NCBI GenBank assembly: GCA_900299395.1
Contig: OMJO01000017.1
Location: forward strand, 1-40,365
Reading direction: 5' to 3'
DNA: 40,365 bases
From: a bacterium
Lineage (GTDB): Bacteria; Patescibacteriota; Saccharimonadia; Saccharimonadales; OMJO01
Shown here: one piece after another, positions 14,995 through 22,501 of the stretch
Position numbering within the stretch: position 1 is the first letter of the stretch
Layout: each line of letters opens with the position of its first letter
Notes under the pieces: generated by a model
What the model was told of the DNA's origin: nothing
The model's database searches: none
The model's input: the letters and a program-made list of their open reading frames with translations, nothing else
Program-made: the position numbers and the translations under genes

Positions 14995-15291
14995 CTAGCT
15001 TGTAAGGACTTTTTTAGCAAAGATTGCTACAACAATTACACTAGCAAGTAACAAACCACCGCCGAGCAGATCTATCGATGGCACAGAGCTTTGTTTTTGG
15101 GTGGTTGAAACGGCGGCAACACAATTGTTTGAGCAGCCCGGCTGCACCTGAAGCTTTTGTGAAGTAGATAGGTCAGGCTGGCTTGTGGGCGAACTCTGAA
15201 TACTAGAAAAATTAGCAACTTGCGAGCTAATTGTTGTTGTCTGTGGATCAGTTCCTGTCGCCCCGGCGGTATTACTTTGCAACATATCCAT
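14995..15291 (-). CDS. Ser/Thr/Gln-rich membrane protein, 98 aa
   Basis: No family is recognised. The first 70 residues are low complexity (Ser, Thr, Gln) with one cysteine pair (PGCSNNC), and the C-terminus is one membrane helix (about 73-93) ending in a basic AKKVLTS. Either an N-out surface protein with a C-terminal anchor or a small membrane subunit fits. TGA-TACAAT lies six bases before the ATG. The overlap of that promoter with the pyrB stop and the presence of a membrane helix support a real gene. Confidence 0.6.
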   Translation of the reverse strand: MDMLQSNTAGATGTDPQTTTISSQVANFSSIQSSPTSQPDLSTSQKLQVQPGCSNNCVAAVSTTQKQSSVPSIDLLGGGLLLASVIVVAIFAKKVLTS

Positions 15292-15297
15292 AAGCCT

Positions 15298-15306
15298 ATT
15301 GTATCA
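15298..15306 (-). promoter_or_regulatory. Extended -10 promoter using the pyrB stop codon, leaderless
   Basis: TGA-TACAAT on the minus strand ends six bases before the ATG at 15291. The TGA at 15304-15306 is the stop of pyrB and supplies the TG of the extended -10. Confidence 0.6.
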
Positions 15307-16266
15307 GTTTGGGAATGTCCCGCTCAGAACAAGGTGGATAAGTGCCATTCGCACATACATACCGTTACCCGCCTGACGAAAGTACCGTGCTCGCGGGTCC
15401 GCATCAACAACGGGATCAATCTCACCATCTATTGGCATGGGGTGCATAATCATACTTTCTTTAGGTAATATCTCGAGTGCTGTTTTCCCAAGTATGAATC
15501 TTGGATCCTGCTCTTCAACCATAACTGGCTGACCGTCAGCCCCAAGCTCATCTAACGGTCGCTCTTTTTGCAGTCTTGTCCAGTACACCACATCGGCATC
15601 CCCGAAAGCCTCTTCAGGATCTTCACTTTCGGTAAACGGCACACCACGTTCAGTTAGAAGATTCTTAACATCATCCCTCATAGCAAGTTCAGGAGTCGAT
15701 GTGAATGTATAGCGATTATCGGGGTACATGGACAGTACCTTAACGAGCGACCTGGCTGTTCGTCCGCGCGCTAAGTCTCCGCCAAATACCACATGGAGCC
15801 CACTCAACGTCTGCCGTTCGTTATAGATTGTATGCGCATCAAGTAGTGCTTGTGTTGGATGTTCACCGTTGCCATCACCAGCATTAAAAATTGGGACCTC
15901 CGAAGCTTCGGCAGCTTGAGCCGCAGCGCCAGTTGCCTTATGCCTAAGGACGATGACGGATGGACCATACTCAGCTAGAACCTTTATGCTGTGCTCGAGC
16001 GTTTCACCTTTAGCCGCCGATGAAAATTGTTCGGCGTTTTCCGTTCCCACCACGTTCATACCCAGTCGCTGGGCAGCAAAATCAAAACTTAATCGTGTAC
16101 GGGTAGACGCCGCATAAAAAAGGTTTACCAGAAACTCATCTTCATGCAATGTAGCAATTTCGTGACGAAGGTCTTGGTCGGCTACTTGCTCACGAAACTC
16201 GTCGGCGAGCATAAAAATATCGCCGAGCATCTCTGGTGTGAACTGCTCTGACGATAATATATGCAT
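15304..16266 (-). CDS. pyrB: Aspartate carbamoyltransferase catalytic chain
   Basis: A 320-residue transcarbamylase that condenses carbamoyl phosphate with aspartate, the first committed step of pyrimidine synthesis. Visible are STRTR (54-58) for carbamoyl phosphate, the SSAAKGET loop with the lysine contributed in trans in the trimer, HPTQALLD (136-143), GGDLARGRTARSL, and MHPMP followed by QAGNGMYVRMALI. All key residues are retained. No pyrI or other pyr genes lie nearby, and its neighbours are an ABC exporter and a small membrane protein. A TACAAT/TATAAA sequence 6-11 bases before the ATG is a possible promoter. Its role in a genome thought to lack full nucleotide synthesis is open. Confidence 0.92.
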   Translation of the reverse strand: MHILSSEQFTPEMLGDIFMLADEFREQVADQDLRHEIATLHEDEFLVNLFYAASTRTRLSFDFAAQRLGMNVVGTENAEQFSSAAKGETLEHSIKVLAEYGPSVIVLRHKATGAAAQAAEASEVPIFNAGDGNGEHPTQALLDAHTIYNERQTLSGLHVVFGGDLARGRTARSLVKVLSMYPDNRYTFTSTPELAMRDDVKNLLTERGVPFTESEDPEEAFGDADVVYWTRLQKERPLDELGADGQPVMVEEQDPRFILGKTALEILPKESMIMHPMPIDGEIDPVVDADPRARYFRQAGNGMYVRMALIHLVLSGTFPN

Positions 16267-16338
16267 CCTAGATTTATATTGTAAACAATTTGCTTGTGGT
16301 TGAATATTGTGTTCTTGCCAACGAACTGACTAGTGTTA

Positions 16339-17097
16339 CTAAACGGTTTTCTTGTACAACCACACCGCTAACGGCGCAGCGATGACGATAATTCCCGAGG
16401 CCCATAATGCCGTATGTAGCACAGCTTCGGATGAACCAACGTTTTGCGTTAAATGTCGCACAGCATTTACCACCTGCGTTACGGGTTGATTTCGAGCAAA
16501 TACTTGCAGCCAACTTGGCATGGTTTCAACTGGTACAAAAACTGAACTGGCAAAGACCATTGGGAAGACCCATAGAAATCCTGCCACTTGCACGGTTTCC
16601 GAATCTTTCAATAGCAGTCCGATAATAGCGCTAACCCAGCTGAACGAATACGCAAAGAAGAGAACAAGCAAGATTGCCAGCATAAAGTTCCCGAAACCAT
16701 GGTGATACCGAAAGCCCAAGATCGAGCCAACAACAGACATCAGGATAATGACAAAAACGTTTCGTACCGCATCTGCCACCGTGCGGCCAGTCAGCACCGC
16801 GTAACGGGCAATTGGCAAGCTTCTCAGGCGATCAACAACACCCTTACTTAAATCCTCTGCAAGCCCAACCCCGGTTTGAATAGCACCAAACAGGGCGGTT
16901 TGCGCCAAAATACCTGGCAACAAGAAATTGATGTATTTTTCAGACCCTGTACCTCGAACTGCTCCACCAAAAACATAGTTGAATAAGAGCAGGAAGATAA
17001 TGGGCTGGATGCTACTAAATATTAATAGTTGCGGGATACGGAAATTACGCTTTACGTTGCGTTTGATGATTTGCAGTGTATCAGTAACGCCGTGCAT
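16339..17097 (-). CDS. ABC-2 type exporter permease (DrrB-like)
   Basis: A 252-residue protein with six predicted membrane segments (first at about 23-45, last at about 228-246), a long cytoplasmic amphipathic N-terminus, and the ABC-2 stretch EDLSKGVVDRLRSLPIAR. This is the DrrB/ABC-2 plan for the membrane part of an exporter. The ATPase stop and this ATG overlap as TAATG. The MetA-PSWLQVFARNQPVT segment near residue 193 is typical of the family. Substrate unknown. Confidence 0.9.
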   Translation of the reverse strand: MHGVTDTLQIIKRNVKRNFRIPQLLIFSSIQPIIFLLLFNYVFGGAVRGTGSEKYINFLLPGILAQTALFGAIQTGVGLAEDLSKGVVDRLRSLPIARYAVLTGRTVADAVRNVFVIILMSVVGSILGFRYHHGFGNFMLAILLVLFFAYSFSWVSAIIGLLLKDSETVQVAGFLWVFPMVFASSVFVPVETMPSWLQVFARNQPVTQVVNAVRHLTQNVGSSEAVLHTALWASGIIVIAAPLAVWLYKKTV

Positions 17098-18044
17098 TAT
17101 TTTTCGGCCTTCTCCCCTGTTATTGCCAAGAATACATCATCCAGACTGGGACGGTGCACACTCAGTTCTTCTGCCTTGATAGATGCTTTTTTCAGGGCAC
17201 CGGCAGCTGTAAGCAGATCATCACTGCCATTCTTTGTGCGCAGAAGCAGCCTACGAGTAAGTTCATCCTCTTCAACTTCTTGCTTTAGGGCTTTTTGGAG
17301 GGCCTCGCGCGCTTTTTGGAGATCTTTGTCGGCAACCTTGAGTTCAATAACGTCTTGGCCAAGGCTGCTTTTGAGTTGTTCTGCCGTTCCTTTTGCGATC
17401 ATTTTCCCATGATCGATAACGTACATGTAGTCCGCGAGTGCATCGGCTTCCTCGAGATACTGGGTTGTCAGCAAAATCGTCACCCCACGTTTTACCAAAT
17501 CACGAATAATGTCCCATAGCTGAAGACGAGTGCGTGGATCAAGGCCTGTTGTTGGTTCGTCTAAGAAGAGGACGCTAGGGGTAGCCACAAGACTGGCACC
17601 GAGATCTAGACGGCGGCGCATACCACCAGAATAGGTTTTTGTCTGACGATCAGCAGCCTCTGTGAGATCTAAGCGATCCAGTAGTTCCGCAGCACGTTGC
17701 TTGGCTTCTTTCCGCGGGAGGTGATACAACCGCGCAACCATCTCGAGCGTTTCTCGACCAGTCAGGAAATCATCGACGGCAGCAAATTGCCCTGCAAGCC
17801 CAATATGCTTACGCGCTTTGGCGGGGGTTTTCAGAACATCAACTCCGTCTACAAAAACTGTTCCGCTATGTGGTTCCAATAGGGTAGTCATAACCCTGAT
17901 AAGCGTGCTTTTACCGGCACCATTGGGCCCCAGTAAACCTGTAACTTTTCCGCGGGCAGCCGTAAGATCAACATCATCGAGTGCCTTCAACGAACCAAAG
18001 TGTTTACTGACTCCCCGTACTTCAATAGCATTGTCGTTTTTCAT
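17097..18044 (-). CDS. ABC exporter ATP-binding protein (DrrA family)
   Basis: A 315-residue ATPase with Walker A GPNGAGKST (39-47), Q-loop in GLAGQFAAV, signature YSGGM (138-142), Walker B LFLDEP (159-164), H-loop region TTQYLEEAD (Gln in place of the usual His, as is common in the DrrA group), and a C-terminal domain of about 90 residues ending RPSLDDVFLAITG, characteristic of DrrA-type ATPases. It energises the neighbouring permease. TTTACC-17-TAAAAT ends eight bases before the ATG. Confidence 0.92.
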   Translation of the reverse strand: MKNDNAIEVRGVSKHFGSLKALDDVDLTAARGKVTGLLGPNGAGKSTLIRVMTTLLEPHSGTVFVDGVDVLKTPAKARKHIGLAGQFAAVDDFLTGRETLEMVARLYHLPRKEAKQRAAELLDRLDLTEAADRQTKTYSGGMRRRLDLGASLVATPSVLFLDEPTTGLDPRTRLQLWDIIRDLVKRGVTILLTTQYLEEADALADYMYVIDHGKMIAKGTAEQLKSSLGQDVIELKVADKDLQKAREALQKALKQEVEEDELTRRLLLRTKNGSDDLLTAAGALKKASIKAEELSVHRPSLDDVFLAITGEKAEK

Positions 18045-18052
18045 TCTCTACT

Positions 18053-18081
18053 ATTTTAGAACTAAATACTTAACAGGTAAA
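18053..18081 (-). promoter_or_regulatory. Promoter of the DrrAB-like operon, leaderless
   Basis: TTTACC (18076-18081), 17-base spacer, TAAAAT (18053-18058), ending eight bases before the ATG at 18044. Confidence 0.6.
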
Positions 18082-18085
18082 GTTT

Positions 18086-18349
18086 TTATCTAGCCTGGTG
18101 CGCTAATTCAATAGTCGCTTGGTTTATGCCGTTTGTTACATCTGTATATCCCTGTTGCTGCAACATCCTCATAACTACTGTTGCCCGGCTGCCGGAACGA
18201 CAATAGACCACTAGTGCCGATTCTTTATCAATCGTGCTTAGATCATATGTCTTTTGCAATAGCTTGGATAAAGGCACGTTCAGAGCGCCCTTCACATGCC
18301 CTAAGGCATATTCATCAGGTTCACGAACATCAATGTATGCCTTTGTCAT
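18086..18349 (-). CDS. Rhodanese-domain sulfurtransferase
   Basis: An 87-residue single rhodanese domain: IDVREPDEYALGHVKGALNVPL at the start and the active-site loop YCRSGSR, with Cys as the persulfide carrier. Single-domain rhodaneses pass sulfane sulfur to acceptors or act in thiol redox. The open frame runs to 18418 inside the upstream gene; the ATG at 18349 lies four bases after that gene's stop and starts just before the domain. It is the last gene of an aspS-cyclase-rhodanese unit. Confidence 0.88.
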   Translation of the reverse strand: MTKAYIDVREPDEYALGHVKGALNVPLSKLLQKTYDLSTIDKESALVVYCRSGSRATVVMRMLQQQGYTDVTNGINQATIELAHQAR

Positions 18350-18353
18350 GCTG

Positions 18354-18968
18354 TTACGCCAATCTTGCCACGACCCTGGCTGGTGCGCCGTCAAACTCAA
18401 GTTTGAGTGGCAAGGCAATGAGCTCGAAGTGTTGACCGACTAGTTCTTGCACGCTTTGGGATAGGTTTTCGATAATCAGAATGTCATTGCCGAGCAATGA
18501 TTTATGCATAGGGAAATCCTCTCCACTGTCTACACTGCCTGCATCGACACCAATCAGACTCACTTTCTTTCGGACTAATGCTTCAACGCATTTTTGGTCC
18601 ATGACAGGATAGTTCTCCCAATAATTCGGCTGGGTAAAATACTGACCCATACCGGTATAAAACAACACAGCACCACCTTCTTTTATTTCTATGGCATCAA
18701 TGAGATTGGCGTCGAAGCCAGTGGTCGCATCAATACAAACTGCCGGGACAATGAAACGCCGGAGCATAATGTCATTGAGCTGCTTGCCACCCTTGATCAT
18801 ATGAGCTGGAGCATCGATATGGGTACCGACATGTGTACCAAAACTAACTTTATGATCAACGAAACCATCCTTGTCCAGATCCCCCGACGATACAATCTCA
18901 ACCGCTGGATCGCCCGGATACACTGGCGTCTGACTATTGATAGGGTGAGTTAGATCAACAATGTTCAT
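18354..18968 (-). CDS. Cyclase/kynurenine-formamidase-like metal hydrolase
   Basis: A 204-residue member of the cyclase family (PF04199), whose best-known member is arylformamidase. The metal motif is FGTHVGTHIDAPAHM (the H-x-G-T-H-x-D-x-P-x-H pattern, about 44-56). Also visible are DLTHPINSQTPVYPGDP at the start and LIGVDAGSVD. The ATG follows the aspS stop directly (TAAATG). No tryptophan degradation genes are in view, so the substrate is unknown; amide or lactone hydrolysis is likely from the family. Confidence 0.85.
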   Translation of the reverse strand: MNIVDLTHPINSQTPVYPGDPAVEIVSSGDLDKDGFVDHKVSFGTHVGTHIDAPAHMIKGGKQLNDIMLRRFIVPAVCIDATTGFDANLIDAIEIKEGGAVLFYTGMGQYFTQPNYWENYPVMDQKCVEALVRKKVSLIGVDAGSVDSGEDFPMHKSLLGNDILIIENLSQSVQELVGQHFELIALPLKLEFDGAPARVVARLA

Positions 18969-20291
18969 TTACGGTGCGAGGCGGTTAATATCACGCGGGA
19001 AGAGTGTCGCTTCTTTAACGCTGTTAAGGCCAAGAATCCGCTGTACCGTTCGCTCAAGCCCCCAACCAAAGCCACCATGTGGAGGCATGCCGTACTTGTA
19101 GACACTGAGAAGGGGTGCAAAACCAGGGCTGTCTGGGTCACCACCCATCGATTTAAGCTGCTGTACGAGTCGATCGTACCGGTGTTCGCGCATACTAAGC
19201 GTCGCAATCTCTACACCCCTGAAAAGAAGGTCGGCACGGTCAGCAATGTCTGGGTTTTCTTCGTTAGCACGGTGATAAAACTTGAACGTCTTGCTCTTGC
19301 TTGGCCATCCAACTACAAGCACCGCTTCACTGCCAAGTTCTTTTTTGGCATAGTCACACACCCATCGCTCTTCAGCAGGAGCAAGGTCATCTTCACCCGT
19401 GTGATCTTCTTTGGTAGCCTGTAGGAATTTTTCGTGGATGTCATGGATGCTTAGGCGTGGAATGTCTTCGGCTTTCTTTGGCAGTACAAATTTTTCTACA
19501 TTCCACATTTTGAGTGCGTCAGCACAGTCTTTTTCAACGGCACTGACCACCGCTATGAGGGCACCGCCAGCAAAGTTCATGAGATCTTCAAACTGGATGA
19601 AACCCATCTCGGCATCAATCGTTATGTACTCCGTCATGTGGCGAGTGGTCGCACTTGGTTCGGCGCGGAATGTTGGGTTTGTCTCGAATACTCGCTCGAA
19701 CACCCCAACCATCATCTGCTTATAGAACTGAGCAGACTGCGCTAAGGTAGCTGTTTTACCAAAGTAATCGAGTTTGAAAACCTCTGCCCCACCTTCTGTT
19801 GCTTCGGCGAGTAATTTAGGACTGTTCATCTCGGTGAAATCGTTGGCTTTAAAGTGCGCACGAAATGCTTCAAGCACCTTGGCCTGCACCTTAAAGATCG
19901 CTGTTTCCTGTATGTTGCGAAGTCCAATCGGACGATGGTCGAGTAGCGTGTCGAGATTGTCAGACTTATGACTGAGCGGCTTATCTATTTCTATTGGCAG
20001 CTCTTCTGTTACTGGTATCTCCACCGTTAGTGTGACGTCATGCAATTCAACACCGCCTGGCGCTCGGGGCTCTTCTTTGACTGTACCTGCCAGCTGAAGA
20101 ACTGTACCAGTTTGCAGACCACGAAGTTTTTCAACTTCGTCTTTATCCTTAACAACGGCTTGGATGAGCCCACTGCGATCACGTAAGTTAATGAACGTAA
20201 TACCGCCAAGTAAGCGTTTTTTATGTAGCCACCCTTCTAGTTGAATCTTTTTGCCCACATGTTGGGCGCTGTCTTTTGTGAGAACTCTCAT
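18969..20291 (-). CDS. aspS: Aspartyl-tRNA synthetase, archaeal type, probably non-discriminating
   Basis: A 440-residue class II synthetase. Residues 1-100 are the OB-fold anticodon-binding domain (GKKIQLEGWLHKKR, FINLRDRSG); the catalytic core has motif 2 FRAEPSATTRHMTEY and motif 3 GFGWGLERTVQRIL. It lacks the bacterial GAD insertion and is about 150 residues shorter than bacterial AspRS, so it belongs to the archaeal/eukaryotic-like AspRS2 class. Many such enzymes also charge tRNA-Asn with aspartate, later amidated by GatCAB; that is an inference here. AAGGA lies six bases before the ATG. It heads the unit with the cyclase and the rhodanese. Confidence 0.93.
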   Translation of the reverse strand: MRVLTKDSAQHVGKKIQLEGWLHKKRLLGGITFINLRDRSGLIQAVVKDKDEVEKLRGLQTGTVLQLAGTVKEEPRAPGGVELHDVTLTVEIPVTEELPIEIDKPLSHKSDNLDTLLDHRPIGLRNIQETAIFKVQAKVLEAFRAHFKANDFTEMNSPKLLAEATEGGAEVFKLDYFGKTATLAQSAQFYKQMMVGVFERVFETNPTFRAEPSATTRHMTEYITIDAEMGFIQFEDLMNFAGGALIAVVSAVEKDCADALKMWNVEKFVLPKKAEDIPRLSIHDIHEKFLQATKEDHTGEDDLAPAEERWVCDYAKKELGSEAVLVVGWPSKSKTFKFYHRANEENPDIADRADLLFRGVEIATLSMREHRYDRLVQQLKSMGGDPDSPGFAPLLSVYKYGMPPHGGFGWGLERTVQRILGLNSVKEATLFPRDINRLAP

Positions 20292-20388
20292 GGTAATTCC
20301 TTGATTGCTTTTTAAGTAATACGGCCGAAGTGGGCTATAAACATACTGCTCGCCTTAGCAGTAGCCAGCCCCGCAATTCATATTGGTA
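20292..20388 (-). other. aspS leader region
   Basis: This 97-base gap between the CNNM stop and aspS holds a perfect 6-bp hairpin (ACTGCT, six-base loop, AGCAGT) and weak -10-like sequences (TTATAG, TATTAC). I see no T-box signature. It presumably carries the aspS promoter; nothing firmer can be said. Confidence 0.35.
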
Positions 20389-21471
20389 TTACTTCTTCGT
20401 ATCATCAGGGGTTATTGTACCATCATCTTCTTTGACAGGTGTATCTTTTTCTGGCTTTTCTTCATGTCGTGCTTTTCTATCGGCTTCCGCGGCACGAGCA
20501 GCTACCGCCCGCAGGTCATTATATTGGTCGAACTCATCGATAATAACCTTGCCGACTACCTGCTCGAGGATATCTTCTAGCGTAATAATCCCGACGTATT
20601 CTTCAAAACTATTTACGACTACCAACAAATGGTGGTGTGTCTTGATAACTGCTTGAAGAGCATCGTACAGGTTTTGTTCTTCATGCACATAGGCAACGTC
20701 TGTCTTCATAACTGACTTCACCGAGCCACCAGATCGTGCATTAACTAGGTCCCGCATATACAATGTGCCGACAATATTATCTTTTTTGCCATCATGCACA
20801 GGAAATCGGGAGTGGCCACTCTTGTGTAGTTCATCCATCAGTAGTGGCCCAATGGTTTCACTTACCGATACTGTTTTAATCATGCGGCGTGGCGTGAGAT
20901 GCTTACGGACTAGCTGCTCACCGAACTTGAGGGCGCTCGCTGCAATTTGAAGCTCGAGCTTATCAATGCGGCTATCTACCTGGGCTTCCTGAAGTTCCAT
21001 AAACTCTAGAAGGTCTTCTTTCTCGTACAGCCCCGTGTGTGAGGCAAGCGGGCGGCCTCGGTGCACAACGCCAATACCACGGTTAATAACAGGGTGTAGA
21101 TAATTTAGAAGCCACCCGAGTGCTGGGGCCAACCACACAGCTATGTGCTCCCCTATCGCAGTTATTCTGCTGTTTGGTAGCCACACATAGGCAATCCACA
21201 GCAAGGCAATGCTGGTTGTCAGTGCAAACCAGAGTGGTGCAGTGCGATCTACAACCACAAAAAACAATGCGCTACACACTATGATGACTAGCCACAACAA
21301 TGCCCGAAGGCTTTGACCATATGCGGCAACACGGTAAATCGTACGGGCCGCATGATTGCCCACCCGAGCTCGTCTCTTAATTTCTTTAACAGGTAGCGCC
21401 GTATATGTCTTTTGTAGCGTTACTGCCAGCAGTACGAGTCCAGCAGTTACGATATTCCATAATGAATCCAT
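20389..21471 (-). CDS. CNNM/CBS-domain membrane protein
   Basis: A 360-residue protein with an N-terminal membrane region (segments at about 5-22, 60-80 and 85-105, with a fourth near 110-130), a cytoplasmic linker, and a CBS pair (about 195-325) containing KSGHSRFPVHDGKKDNIVG and VNSFEEYVGIITLEDILE, the typical CBS patterns. This is the CorB/CNNM or hemolysin-like plan, linked to Mg2+ homeostasis in other bacteria. It lacks the C-terminal CorC/HlyC domain and ends in a charged Lys/Asp/Glu tail. The frame opens at 21507, but the promoter TTGAAA-17-TACTAT ends seven bases before the ATG at 21471, which I take as the start. Confidence 0.85.
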   Translation of the reverse strand: MDSLWNIVTAGLVLLAVTLQKTYTALPVKEIKRRARVGNHAARTIYRVAAYGQSLRALLWLVIIVCSALFFVVVDRTAPLWFALTTSIALLWIAYVWLPNSRITAIGEHIAVWLAPALGWLLNYLHPVINRGIGVVHRGRPLASHTGLYEKEDLLEFMELQEAQVDSRIDKLELQIAASALKFGEQLVRKHLTPRRMIKTVSVSETIGPLLMDELHKSGHSRFPVHDGKKDNIVGTLYMRDLVNARSGGSVKSVMKTDVAYVHEEQNLYDALQAVIKTHHHLLVVVNSFEEYVGIITLEDILEQVVGKVIIDEFDQYNDLRAVAARAAEADRKARHEEKPEKDTPVKEDDGTITPDDTKK

Positions 21472-21478
21472 CCTTCTA

Positions 21479-21507
21479 ATAGTACGATTGACGCTTATGA
21501 TTTTCAA
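21479..21507 (-). promoter_or_regulatory. Sigma70 promoter of the CNNM gene, leaderless
   Basis: TTGAAA (21502-21507), 17-base spacer, TACTAT (21479-21484), ending seven bases before the ATG. The -35 region is shared back to back with that of the divergent dsbA-like gene (TTCAAA on the other strand). Confidence 0.75.
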
Positions 21508-21528
21508 AGGGTGAAAGCTCAGGTACTA

Positions 21529-21547
21529 TATAGTCACAAAGGGAGAA
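21529..21547 (+). promoter_or_regulatory. -10 and Shine-Dalgarno of the dsbA-like gene
   Basis: TATAGT at 21529-21534 (or the overlapping TATATA) is followed by GGGAGAA at 21541-21547, six bases from the ATG at 21553. This decides the start against the upstream GTG at 21511. Confidence 0.6.
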
Positions 21548-21552
21548 CACAT

Positions 21553-22188
21553 ATGTCTAATCGTTTTACGCTCGTTGTTATCGCACTCATTATTGGCTTT
21601 GCTGGTATATTTTGGGCTACCAAGAAAAAGGCTGACGCCCCCTCAAATAGCAACAGTTCACAGTTAACTGAGCACAAGTACGGCACTGGCACGAGTGGTG
21701 TCACGCTGATTGAGTACGGTGACTTTGCCTGCCCGGCATGCTACCAATATTTCCCGATCGTCGAGCAAGTGAGAGAAAAATATAAAGAACAGATCACGTT
21801 CCAATTCCGACACTTCCCACTGCTCGAGATTCACCAAAACGCCCTCCTTGCTGCCCGGGCGGCCGAGGCTGCCGGCAACCAAGGTAAATTCTGGGAAATG
21901 TATGCCCAACTCTACCAGACGCAGCCAAACTGGAAGGACAGCAACAACCCACAACCCCTATTTGAACAATACGCCCAACAGCTACGTTTAGACTCTCAAA
22001 AATTTGTCACCGACCTCAAGAGTGACCAAACAAACAGTATCATTCAGGCAGACCGCAACGATGCAAAAGCACGTGGTTTTAGCGGCACCCCAACATTTGT
22101 ACTTGACGGTAAAAAAATAGAAAGCCCCCGCGACGCCGAAAGTTTCTACAAGCTTATCGAAGACGCGATAGCTGCCAAGAAAAAATAA
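21553..22188 (+). CDS. DsbA/BdbD-like thiol-disulfide oxidoreductase, membrane-anchored
   Basis: A 211-residue exported protein: an uncleaved-looking membrane anchor at residues 5-21, a Ser/Asn linker, and a thioredoxin fold with the active site CPAC (60-63) and the cis-proline loop GTPTF (about 179-182), with the helical insertion of the DsbA family between them. It probably introduces or reshuffles disulfides in exported proteins, in line with the cysteine pairs seen in several surface proteins of this window. The first in-frame GTG (21511) would start upstream of the -10, so the ATG at 21553 with its Shine-Dalgarno is chosen. No DsbB or VKOR partner is nearby. Confidence 0.9.
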   Translation: MSNRFTLVVIALIIGFAGIFWATKKKADAPSNSNSSQLTEHKYGTGTSGVTLIEYGDFACPACYQYFPIVEQVREKYKEQITFQFRHFPLLEIHQNALLAARAAEAAGNQGKFWEMYAQLYQTQPNWKDSNNPQPLFEQYAQQLRLDSQKFVTDLKSDQTNSIIQADRNDAKARGFSGTPTFVLDGKKIESPRDAESFYKLIEDAIAAKKK

Positions 22189-22207
22189 AACAGCCGGATA
22201 ATCCGGC
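22178..22207 (-). terminator. Terminator-like hairpin facing the minus strand
   Basis: GCCGGA-TAA-TCCGGC forms a GC-rich stem, followed on the minus strand by TGTTTTATTTTTTC. On the plus strand no T run follows. The T run is partly explained by the lysine codons at the end of the dsbA-like gene, so the orientation call is tentative. Confidence 0.55.
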
Positions 22208-22230
22208 CGTCTATCGACTAACCTAAAAGG

Positions 22231-22323
22231 CTAGTAATTGATGAATTGTTGCCAATAAGGCCTTTTTACTTTTACGTCCACGCGAATACTCCTGTGGTTT
22301 ATGATTTTTATTTTGATTGGCAT
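22231..22323 (-). CDS. Candidate 30-aa basic small protein
   Basis: A minus-strand frame of 30 codons, too short for the ORF track, encoding a basic, Ile/Lys/Val-rich peptide (starts MPIKIKIINHRS, ends YWQQFINY). It has an excellent Shine-Dalgarno (GGGAGGA, eight bases before the ATG) and a terminator-like hairpin 24 bases after the stop. No convincing -10/-35 was found upstream. It is the only candidate gene in the 331-base gap between the dsbA-like and Nramp genes. I recognise no family. An untranslated RNA or a chance frame is possible. Confidence 0.4.
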   Translation of the reverse strand: MPIKIKIINHRSIRVDVKVKRPYWQQFINY

Positions 22324-22441
22324 AAAGCCGTTCCTCCCGTTTCACCAGAAACAATACGTACGTCTCAAATACTTATTGTTTTTGAATTGTTTTTTGTATT
22401 TCTCATGGCATGATGACCACTTGAAGTAATGGTATATTCCC
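22324..22441. other. AT-rich intergenic segment before the Nramp gene
   Basis: Runs of T on the plus strand (TTGTTTTTGAATTGTTTTTTG) and no open frame. It would contain the leader and promoter of the 30-aa candidate gene on the minus strand. I see no clear riboswitch. Confidence 0.3.
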
Positions 22442-22478
22442 ACAAGCATATGCGGCTTGTCAACAATAATTTATGTTG
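22442..22478. promoter_or_regulatory. Two tandem dyads upstream of the Nramp promoter
   Basis: ACAAGC-N7-GCTTGT (22442-22460) and CAACA-N8-TGTTG (22461-22478). The second covers the expected -35 position of the Nramp promoter. They could be operators for a metal-sensing repressor, but no known consensus is matched. Confidence 0.35.
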
Positions 22479-22495
22479 TGGTTATGTTTGTGGGG

Positions 22496-22501
22496 TATAC
22501 T
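22496..22501 (+). promoter_or_regulatory. -10 element of the Nramp gene
   Basis: TATACT, 18 bases before the ATG at 22520. The short leader carries CCAAGG nine bases from the ATG as a weak Shine-Dalgarno. Confidence 0.55.

Noticed and set aside
17097-18044. Naming the exporter as a daunorubicin resistance system
   Set aside because: Only family-level similarity to DrrA/DrrB is visible; nothing in the sequence points to a drug substrate.
20292-20388. T-box leader of aspS
   Set aside because: The hairpin is short and no antiterminator with the conserved T-box sequence is present.
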